Source of the DNA: Advenella alkanexedens
Lineage (GTDB): Bacteria; Pseudomonadota; Gammaproteobacteria; Burkholderiales; Burkholderiaceae_B
Direction: 5' to 3'
NCBI RefSeq assembly: GCF_019132845.1
Contig: NZ_JAHSPR010000002.1
Coordinates: 186,001-250,000 of the forward strand
Length of the DNA stretch: 64,000 bases
Positions 57,563 through 64,000 of this stretch are shown one piece after another (within the stretch, counting starts at the first letter, position 1; each line of letters opens with the position of its first letter). The notes below the pieces were generated by a model. The model made no database searches. It was not told where the DNA came from and was given only the letters and a program-made list of their open reading frames with translations. The position numbers were made by a program, and so were the translations under genes.

Positions 57563-60500
57563 CTAACTTGGTATCCATCAAAGAGCAAATGCTCGCTGAA
57601 CCTTCAAAAAAACTTGTTGAAGCCTCACAAAAACTTGTACCTTGGTGGTCGGTTAACGCCAGTAATGCATTGAAAACACAAACGGAAGCTGACCCCAAGA
57701 GTGACCTGGACAGCTATTATCTGTTCCCACTGGACGAGATATCCGTCAACGCAGACTGCAATGATATTCCTGCCTTCATTAATGAGCGTTTCCAAAACAT
57801 ATTAGCGGCCGCGAGTCATTCGGGTCTTTCAGTCGCTCTTTTACTCAGTAGTAAAAACGGTAATAACCGCGTTTTTCTTGGATTCAAAAGTGAGTTAGCT
57901 AAGAGTAAACCGACATTATTCGAATCCATCGTGAATGGCATTTTCCCGGGGAAAAATATTAGCTACGATGAAAAGGTCAACATAAGCTCCCTCGCTGATG
58001 GTTTCAGTTACGGGGGCATGGTGACCGGTGTGCCGATAGTGAAAATTGAGGATGAAAAACAGAAGCTTAATCTGTCATCGGTTACGCGCAGCCTTTACGG
58101 AAAGGAATATCTATTTGCGATCATCTCCAAACCAGTTTCTGAGTCAAATAAACAAAGTGCATTTCATGAGCTGATCCAGCTGAGAGATGCTTTGCATGCT
58201 TTGGCAAAACATACCATAGGTGAAAACAAGTCATTATCTGAATCTGAAACCTTGACTGAATCGAGCTCCAAAACACGCGGGCACAGCGCAGGAGGAACCG
58301 CAGGGCTTGGTGTCCCAACACCTTTCGTTTTTATTGGCATTGGAGGCAATTATTCACATAACTGGTCGAACACAGAAGGAAACAGTACGTCTAGCGGAAA
58401 AACCGATACTTTTGGTAGTTCGCTTTCCTTTGAACAGCAAAATGGCTTTGCCCTGGAGCTGGAGAAAATTGCGGATCAGTATATTGAAAGAATGATGCGA
58501 GGACTTGGCGCGGGCTACTGGGAAACATCTATCACCTTTGCCACCCGAGATAAAATCACAAGTGACATTCTCGCTGGAACATTTACTGGGGAGCTTGCAA
58601 AACCTAGCAACAAGATACTACCACCTCCCCGTATTTATCAGGACAACCTTGACGATAAAATCCTGTTCATTCCCAAAAAAAACTCTGCCAGCAATCTTTT
58701 TCCTAAGTCGCTTGCGTCATACATTACCAGTGAAGAGCTGGCGCTTGTTTCCTCTCCTCCAATGGAATCAGTGCCAGGGTATGAAATACAGAAAATGCCC
58801 ACACTGGCTTTGACTGACATTGGAAGCCAGTCCGGAGTAGTAGTAGGTAACATTGCCGACCATGGTAATCCGATTAAAGGTATGCACCTCCACCTATCCA
58901 AAAGTGATCTGAACAAACACCTTTTTGTCTGTGGCCTGACGGGAAGTGGCAAGACCACCACGGTCAAGCATATTTTGAAGAGTCTTACCCAACAGGAAGG
59001 CATTCCATTTTTGGTGCTGGAGTCAGCCAAGCGCGACTATCGGCAACTGTTGGCAGATGATATTTTCAAGAGGAACCTGAACATTTTTACCATTGGTGAT
59101 GGCATGGTCAGCCCCATTCGTTTCAACCCTTTCTATATCCAGAAAGGTGTTCATCCTTTGGTGCATATTGATTACTTGAAGGCCATATTTAATGCCAGCT
59201 TTTCTTTGTATGGCCCCATGCCCAGCATTGTCGAAAAGTGCTTGCATGCCATATACATTAAAAAGGGATGGGATTTGACCTTGGGCACCCACCCCAATTT
59301 TATTGATAGCAAAGGCAACTCTGATGAGAGACGGTATGAGTTGGAAGAGCATTTTTACTGCTTCCCCACATTGACTGACCTTAAAGATGAAGTTGACCAC
59401 TACATCAAGAACGAACTGGATTATCAAGGTGAGCTAAGAGATAACATTCGTACTGCCATCATAGTACGCCTAGAAAGTCTCTGCGTCGGCGCGAAAGGTT
59501 TGATGTTCAATACTCATAACTTCTTTCCCATCGAGAAGCTTTTGTCACAAAACACGATACTCGAAATGGAAAGTCTGGCAGACGATGATGACAAGGCATT
59601 TTTTGTTGGTCTTGTTTTGGTACTTCTGAGCGAATACCGGCAGAAAGAAAATCCAGCGGTCAATCCTGGAATGGGTAACAAGGGTTTGCGTCATTTTATG
59701 GTTATCGAAGAAGCCCATCGATTACTGAAAAATGTTGATACCGAGCGATCGTCGGAAATGATGGGCAACCCCAAAGGCAAAGCAGTTGAAGTATTCAGCA
59801 ATATTCTTGCAGAAATGCGCTCCATAGGCCAAGGCGTTGCGGTTGTTGAGCAGATCCCGTCAAAAATCTCTCCAGACGTTATTAAAAACTCCAACACTAA
59901 GATTGTTCATCGTTTAGTGTCAAAAGACGATCAATCACTTTTGGCAGGCTCCCTAAGCATTGATGATCATGAGGCGCTCTATCTGAACAGACTTAAGACT
60001 GGGCATGCATTGTGTCACAAGGAGGGTATGGCGCGCCCCGTCGAATGCGTAATTCAGCCAAACGTTAGCTCACATGCGATCAGTGATATGAGAGTCAAGA
60101 AAGTAATGGAGCCTTGGACAGGTAAGCCCCTGCACGGCTATCAGGCTTATCAAATAGCAGAACTGCTTGGCCAAGATGGTAAAGAGCTAGCTATCAGGCT
60201 GTTTAATTCACTCGTAATCCTTGAGGCAAACGAATTAAACAAATTGATGGAAAGGGCTGCAGAAGAATTTAGAAAGCTTCTCATCTTGAAAAACTTTCGG
60301 CATCAGGCCGATGATTCACTGTTTTCAGACTATTTCTCTCTACAAATCATGCTGCTTTTGAACAAGGGGATTTACTGTTGTAGAAACCCTCTTCCAGAGA
60401 ATTTCAAATCCACACTTGTTCAAGTTCTGCAGCAACCAAGTGAACTAGCTAGAAAAAAACTTATTCGTATGCTGGATAAACTATGGATGCACACTTCTGC

Positions 60501-60690
60501 AATGGGTTTCATTGAAGATGTCATTGAGACTCTGGTTACTCGTCAAGTGTATAAAAAAGAACGATTGATAGTGGATCCCTTAGCAGTTAAAAATCATGTG
60601 TCTTCATTTTTATTACTTGCTGACAGTGGTAATATGCTGAATGTGCTTTCCCAAAAAATACAAAACAAGATGGAGGCTGCCAATGCTTAA
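57559..60690 (+). CDS. HerA/DUF87-type ATPase, 1043 residues
   Basis: A large FtsK/HerA-superfamily ATPase. The N-terminal ~400 residues are unfamiliar and contain a Ser/Gly/Thr-rich stretch (about 225-290). The motor domain has Walker A GLTGSGKT (459-466), Walker B VIEEAH (715-720) and a HerA-like segment EQIPSKISPDVIKNSNTKIVHRL (about 778-800). A helical region (about 850-1043) closes the protein. HerA ATPases form hexamers and in defence systems team up with nuclease or Sir2 effectors. Here the next gene encodes a nuclease-like protein. The GTG start overlaps the previous stop (GTGA). Confidence 0.82.
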   Translation: MTNLVSIKEQMLAEPSKKLVEASQKLVPWWSVNASNALKTQTEADPKSDLDSYYLFPLDEISVNADCNDIPAFINERFQNILAAASHSGLSVALLLSSKNGNNRVFLGFKSELAKSKPTLFESIVNGIFPGKNISYDEKVNISSLADGFSYGGMVTGVPIVKIEDEKQKLNLSSVTRSLYGKEYLFAIISKPVSESNKQSAFHELIQLRDALHALAKHTIGENKSLSESETLTESSSKTRGHSAGGTAGLGVPTPFVFIGIGGNYSHNWSNTEGNSTSSGKTDTFGSSLSFEQQNGFALELEKIADQYIERMMRGLGAGYWETSITFATRDKITSDILAGTFTGELAKPSNKILPPPRIYQDNLDDKILFIPKKNSASNLFPKSLASYITSEELALVSSPPMESVPGYEIQKMPTLALTDIGSQSGVVVGNIADHGNPIKGMHLHLSKSDLNKHLFVCGLTGSGKTTTVKHILKSLTQQEGIPFLVLESAKRDYRQLLADDIFKRNLNIFTIGDGMVSPIRFNPFYIQKGVHPLVHIDYLKAIFNASFSLYGPMPSIVEKCLHAIYIKKGWDLTLGTHPNFIDSKGNSDERRYELEEHFYCFPTLTDLKDEVDHYIKNELDYQGELRDNIRTAIIVRLESLCVGAKGLMFNTHNFFPIEKLLSQNTILEMESLADDDDKAFFVGLVLVLLSEYRQKENPAVNPGMGNKGLRHFMVIEEAHRLLKNVDTERSSEMMGNPKGKAVEVFSNILAEMRSIGQGVAVVEQIPSKISPDVIKNSNTKIVHRLVSKDDQSLLAGSLSIDDHEALYLNRLKTGHALCHKEGMARPVECVIQPNVSSHAISDMRVKKVMEPWTGKPLHGYQAYQIAELLGQDGKELAIRLFNSLVILEANELNKLMERAAEEFRKLLILKNFRHQADDSLFSDYFSLQIMLLLNKGIYCCRNPLPENFKSTLVQVLQQPSELARKKLIRMLDKLWMHTSAMGFIEDVIETLVTRQVYKKERLIVDPLAVKNHVSSFLLLADSGNMLNVLSQKIQNKMEAANA

Positions 60691-61237
60691 TGCTGTCGCT
60701 TCAAAGACAAGGGAAAGCATAAGCGAAGCTTTCAAAGAAGCGTATATTAAGGAAAGCAAGGAGCTGACGCCGCTCCAATCTAGTATGGAGCTTATAGAAA
60801 ACAGCTCGCTCGAAAGCTTGAAAGCTGAAAATGAATTAGTACTGGAAAATATTAATGAGGCAAAAGTGGGGCAGCTTGAAAAAAATAGAGAGGATGGCGC
60901 AAATAGAGAGGAGCTGGCTCTTGAGATTCTGAATAAGGAATTTCCAGAGGAAGATGGATATAAAACCGAAAGAGAACAGTATCTAAGAGATGAGGATGGA
61001 AATATTGTAAAAGACTCGGAGACTGGTGAAGCTAGACGAGTAGATTTTGTGGTAACTAAAGATGGAGAGGTAGTAAAAAGCATTGAGGTGACGTCGGAAA
61101 CGGCACCTAAAGACGCTCAGATCGCGAAAGAAGAACGAATCAGAGACGCTGGCGGTAACTTTATCAAGGATCGAGATACTGGCCAGCTTGTGGAAATTCC
61201 AAAGGATGTTCAAACTGAGGTGAGGAGATACGCCTAA
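60683..61237 (+). CDS. protein with restriction-endonuclease-like toxin domain
   Basis: A 184-residue protein from ATG 60683, which overlaps the end of the ATPase gene by 8 bases. Residues 1-75 are helical and highly charged. The C-terminal part (about 92-184) resembles REase-fold domains seen at the ends of polymorphic toxins: YKTEREQYLRDEDGN, then RRVDFVV with D121, then SIEVTSET with E135, then a charged helix (AQIAKEERI). The D...ExT pattern is a plausible PD-(D/E)XK variant. Nuclease activity is inferred from pattern only. Confidence 0.6.
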   Translation: MLNAVASKTRESISEAFKEAYIKESKELTPLQSSMELIENSSLESLKAENELVLENINEAKVGQLEKNREDGANREELALEILNKEFPEEDGYKTEREQYLRDEDGNIVKDSETGEARRVDFVVTKDGEVVKSIEVTSETAPKDAQIAKEERIRDAGGNFIKDRDTGQLVEIPKDVQTEVRRYA

Positions 61238-61557
61238 TGTCTAAGGTAATTATTTACGATAAAGTTTCTTGGCACTTCCCTGAAGGAAAAAGCTGTCCAA
61301 GCCTTGAGGCAGCGAAAAAACATTTTGATATTTTGGTTGAGTGGATTAAAAAAAATGACCTTTTCTCTGCTGAGGGAGAGGAAATATTTGATCTTGGAGT
61401 GGATTCGGAGTTTTCAATTACATCCGCAATGCTAAATAAAAACGGCAACGATGTTTTAAGTAAATATTATTCTGACTGGTTAAGGAGTCTTGATTATTCA
61501 GGGGATGTGGATATGAAAATACTGGATGATGGACTTAGTGAATATAAGAGTGGTTAG
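61237..61557 (+). CDS. small protein, possible immunity partner
   Basis: A 106-residue acidic protein. Its ATG shares a base with the preceding stop (TAATG). I recognise no domain. Small size, acidic character and tight coupling to a toxin-like nuclease gene are what immunity proteins of polymorphic toxins look like, but no direct sequence evidence supports that. It ends the operon; no clear terminator is visible before the IS relics. Confidence 0.6.
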   Translation: MSKVIIYDKVSWHFPEGKSCPSLEAAKKHFDILVEWIKKNDLFSAEGEEIFDLGVDSEFSITSAMLNKNGNDVLSKYYSDWLRSLDYSGDVDMKILDDGLSEYKSG

Positions 61558-61631
61558 CTAATAGGAGTGCCACTTAAAATTGGCAGAGATTAACGGTGAT
61601 AGGAGAAGTTGCTTCATCATTTCGCTTTTCC

Positions 61632-62107
61632 AGAGGGTGTAAATAATTCTGTGTAACCGTCTGGGTTATATATAATCGCTGATGCGATCCTCAAACTCGA
61701 TAATAAACCGATTCAGTGCAAGCTTCCAGTTGCGAATGGGCATGGTCCATTTTTTGGACGCATCCATGATGGCAAGGTAAATAACTTTTCTGGCTGAATC
61801 GTCTGTCGGGAACAACTTGCGCTTGCTGATGGCCTTGCGAATGACACTGTTCAGGGATTCGATGGCATTGGTGGTGTAAATGGCTTTTCGAATGTCCTCC
61901 GGATAGCGAAACAGGGTGTTCAGGTTCGGCCAGTGGGCACGCCAGTTACGGCTGATCTGTGGGTATTTGTCATCCCATTGCTGCGCAAACAACTCCAGTT
62001 CGCGCAAGGCTTCCTGCTCAGTGGCTGACTGGTAAATACGCTTGAGCCCGGCAGCAACTGCCTTGTAGTCCTTGTAGGGCACGTACTTCATCGCGTTGCG
62101 TACCATC
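61632..62107 (-). mobile_element. IS256-family element, 3' part
   Basis: The C-terminal part of the transposase plus a likely terminal repeat (near 61632-61655, sequence around GAGGGTGTAAATAATTCTGTG). The 5' part is gone, cut by the IS3-like sequence that begins near 62108. Confidence 0.75.
61666..62106 (-). pseudogene. IS256-family (mutator-type) transposase, C-terminal fragment
   Basis: 146 residues, against about 400 in complete IS256 transposases. The sequence MVRNAMKYVPYKDYKAVAA, the glutamate-containing TTNAIESLNSVIRK and the ending KKWTMPIRNWKLALNRF are characteristic. The reading frame is broken upstream by the IS3-like sequence. Confidence 0.88.
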
Positions 62108-62178
62108 GTAGACTTACCTTAAAAAGGCACAAACGAAAACCAGAGATTTCTGCCATGATTCTTTACATGGAGGAAATC

Positions 62179-62310
62179 ATGAAACGATCTAAATTTACCG
62201 AAGCCCAAATCGTCAGCATTTTAAAACTCGCTGAACAGGGTGCTAAAGTGACCGATATCTGCCGTGAACACGGCATCAGCAGTGCCACTTATTACCAATG
62301 GAAAGTGTAA
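62179..62310 (+). pseudogene. IS3-family OrfA, N-terminal fragment
   Basis: 43 residues starting MKRSKFTEAQIVSILKLAE, with the helix-turn-helix DICREHGISSATYYQWK of IS3-family OrfA. GGAGGAAA precedes the ATG. The frame stops right before an IS66 end at 62316, so the IS3 element was cut by the IS66 event. Confidence 0.8.
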
Positions 62311-62315
62311 ATACC

Positions 62316-62787
62316 GTAATGCTCCGGCCAGTGCCGTCTAGAATTCTGTTTTAAATTCTAGCAATATAGATGTCCATTTATTCAACTAGGTTTTGATGCG
62401 TTATGGATGTTTCTCTTTATTCGGTGCCAGTGGCTGAGCGACCCCGGCGTCGCTATTCAAACGAATACAAGCGCCAGGTCGTAGAGGCCTCTTTTCAGGC
62501 CAATACGTCGATTGCTGCCGTTGCCCAAGCACACCAGATTAATGCCAATTTACTGCATACCTGGGTAACTGTCCGTAACTGTCCGGTAAAGTCATCTTTT
62601 CAAGTCGCTAATAAAATATGAACATACTTGTCCACTATCGCAAATGGACACGTATGGACTATCTAGAAGAAATCAGCCCGCCAGCCGTATTGCTGAACTG
62701 TTGCCGCATAATTGGCAACCACAGACAGCGATGTAAAAAAACAGGTTAAAGAAAACCGCTGTCAAGATGAGATGGCCGAACGCTTAC
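62316..62787 (+). mobile_element. internally deleted IS66-family relic
   Basis: A left end starting GTAATGCTCCGGCCA (62316) and a right end whose complement starts GTAAGCGTTCGGCCA (62787) match at 11 of 15 positions. Between them are the start of tnpA and, at 62683-62736, the last 17 codons of tnpC (SRIAELLPHNWQPQTAM). Everything between is deleted. No matching 8-bp target duplication is visible. Confidence 0.7.
62403..62621 (+). pseudogene. IS66-family TnpA, N-terminal fragment
   Basis: The frame begins MDVSLYSVPVAERPRRRYSNEYKRQVVEASFQ-like sequence, with the helix-turn-helix AQAHQINANLLHTWV typical of IS66 TnpA (OrfA). After that point the sequence is unrelated, so the protein is truncated at about residue 56. 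Confidence 0.75.
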
Positions 62788-62885
62788 CGTGATGTAAACT
62801 ACGAGTCCAGAGGATGTGTTATTCTGCACAAAATACCCTGGTTTCATAAAACAGTTATTCTCTCTATATTTAAAGGATAGTGAGC

Positions 62886-63953
62886 ATGTCTTTATTCTCC
62901 AACGCTTTACGAAAAACCGCCACAACAGCGCTTGTAGCAACCATGCTCGTGGGTACCACCGCATTGGCTTGCACCCGGCTAGTCTATCATGGTGTTGATG
63001 ATCAGATTCTTACCGCCCGCTCAATGGACTGGAGCGTTGATGTGGAAACCAATTTGTGGATTTTCCCCCGGGGCATGGAAAGAAATGGCCAGGCCGGAGA
63101 GAACTCTCTTCGCTGGACCTCAAAGTATGGCAGCGTGATTTCATCCGGTTATGATATTTCAACCACAGACGGCATGAATGAAGCCGGCTTGGTGGCCAAC
63201 CTGCTGTGGCTGGTCGAGTCCAGTTACCCTGAGTTTAAAGAGGGCTCCGCACCGGGTCTGACTATTGCTGCCTGGGGACAATATATTCTGGATAACTTTG
63301 CAACGGTCCAGGAGGCCGTTGACGAACTGCGCAAGCAGCCTTATACAATCGTTACACGCGACGTACCGGGACAAAACAGGTTGGCCACGCTCCATTTGGC
63401 CATCTCCGACGCCAGTGGTGATAGTGCCATTGTGGAATATATAAATGGTCAGGCGGTGATTCATCACAGTCGTGAATATCAGGTTCTGACCAACTCACCA
63501 ACGTTTGAGCGCCAGCTGGCCTTGCATTCGTATTGGACCGAGATTGGTGGTACTGTCATGCTGCCAGGCACCAACCGTGCCGCGGACCGCTTTACGCGTG
63601 CCGCATTCTATGTGAATGCCATTCCTCGTGACCAAGACGCGCGCAAGACTATTGCCAGCGTGTTCAGCGTTATTCGCAACGTGTCTGTGCCCTTTGGCAT
63701 CAGTACTCCTGATCAGCCCAATATTTCATCAACCCGCTGGCGTACCGTGGCTGACCAGAAGCGCATGCTGTACTTTTTTGAGAGCGCATTGACCCCCAAT
63801 GTTTTCTGGGTTGAGCTCAACAATATTGATTTTTCTGAAAAAACAGGCAAAGTCAAAAAACTGGATCTTGGTCCCAATCAGGCCAATATTTTCTCAGGTG
63901 TGGTCAATGATAAGTTCGAAGAATCCAAACCCTTCGAATTTTTGGGTCTTTGA
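62886..63953 (+). CDS. exported choloylglycine hydrolase-family Ntn amidase
   Basis: A 355-residue protein from ATG 62886 (AAAGGA upstream; GTG 62880 also in frame). An N-terminal signal sequence (about 1-27, GTTALA) ends directly before the cysteine of CTRLVYHG, which would become the N-terminal nucleophile. The RSMDW segment supplies the family's arginine and aspartate. The family (C59) includes bile salt hydrolases, penicillin V acylases and acyl-homoserine lactone acylases. In a Gram-negative non-gut organism a penicillin V acylase/AHL acylase type is likelier than bile salt hydrolase; the substrate is not shown. Confidence 0.87.
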   Translation: MSLFSNALRKTATTALVATMLVGTTALACTRLVYHGVDDQILTARSMDWSVDVETNLWIFPRGMERNGQAGENSLRWTSKYGSVISSGYDISTTDGMNEAGLVANLLWLVESSYPEFKEGSAPGLTIAAWGQYILDNFATVQEAVDELRKQPYTIVTRDVPGQNRLATLHLAISDASGDSAIVEYINGQAVIHHSREYQVLTNSPTFERQLALHSYWTEIGGTVMLPGTNRAADRFTRAAFYVNAIPRDQDARKTIASVFSVIRNVSVPFGISTPDQPNISSTRWRTVADQKRMLYFFESALTPNVFWVELNNIDFSEKTGKVKKLDLGPNQANIFSGVVNDKFEESKPFEFLGL

Positions 63954-63983
63954 TTTTTTGGTTATATTTAAAAGGATGCAGGA

Positions 63984-64000
63984 ATGTTTCAGTCCTATCT
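63984..64000 (+). CDS. start of a further gene, cut by the window end
   Basis: An ATG at 63984 behind AGGATGCAGGA begins MFQSY and runs off the window. Only five codons are visible, so no identity can be given. Confidence 0.35.

Noticed and set aside
42881-62885. Island as a prophage
   Set aside because: No capsid, tail, lysis, repressor or integrase genes; the content is RM, toxin and IS genes.
42806-62885. CRISPR array in the island
   Set aside because: No regularly spaced repeats were seen in any intergenic stretch, and no cas genes are present.

Overview
The window looks like a chromosomal segment of a betaproteobacterium, most likely of the family Alcaligenaceae. The pointers are gene content and order: rsmB / DUF4390 / ntrY / regulator / trkA / trkH, then rhodanese / grxC / secB / gpsA, then gpmA / envC / S41 protease / thiF, a complete atpIBEFHAGDC operon, a Bug/TctC-type solute receptor, and hemE / priA / rep. 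No rRNA or taxonomic marker is present, so the genus is not claimed.

Layout. Positions 1-42500 are ordinary core chromosome. They hold rRNA methylation, a nitrogen-type sensor kinase with its regulator, K+ uptake (TrkAH), a ComF/TrmL pair, and a glycosyltransferase pair (ArnC/GtrB-like plus ArnT/PMT-like) in one transcription unit with an OmpR-type two-component system. Next come the SecB/glutaredoxin/rhodanese/GpsA unit, the GpmA/EnvC/CtpA/ThiF unit, an M61 peptidase, an enoyl-CoA hydratase and the F1Fo ATP synthase. These are followed by a ThDP enzyme, a TctC receptor, a small orphan protein facing a Fis-type pseudo-receiver regulator, HemE, PriA, Rep and a membrane-anchored cytochrome c.

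From the tRNA-Arg(CCG) gene at 42806 to about 62.8 kb lies an accessory defence island without an integrase. Its first half (43020-53209, minus strand) is an EcoR124I/EcoprrI-like type IC restriction-modification locus: hsdM, fic, a DUF1016 nuclease, hsdS, the tRNA-Lys anticodon nuclease prrC, a tiny chimeric HsdR/HsdS reading frame, a dead rhuM remnant and hsdR. PrrC is normally held silent by the RM complex and cuts host tRNA when a phage disarms that complex, so this is a two-layer defence. The catalytic residues of HsdR (D151, E165, K167, K313) and PrrC (R317, E321, H353) fall at the known family positions or spacing.

The second half (54915-61557, plus strand) is a markedly AT-richer, tightly overlapping five-gene operon. 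It encodes a dynamin-like GTPase, a small protein with a hydrophobic hairpin, a 1043-residue HerA/DUF87-type ATPase, a protein ending in a restriction-endonuclease-like toxin domain, and a small protein positioned like an immunity partner. I do not know a named system with this gene set; it is my main candidate for an undescribed defence or conflict system. It lies between a truncated IS66 copy (53301-54799) and a nested pile of IS256, IS3 and IS66 relics (61632-62787). After the relics comes an exported choloylglycine-hydrolase-family Ntn enzyme, and the first codons of another gene reach the window end.
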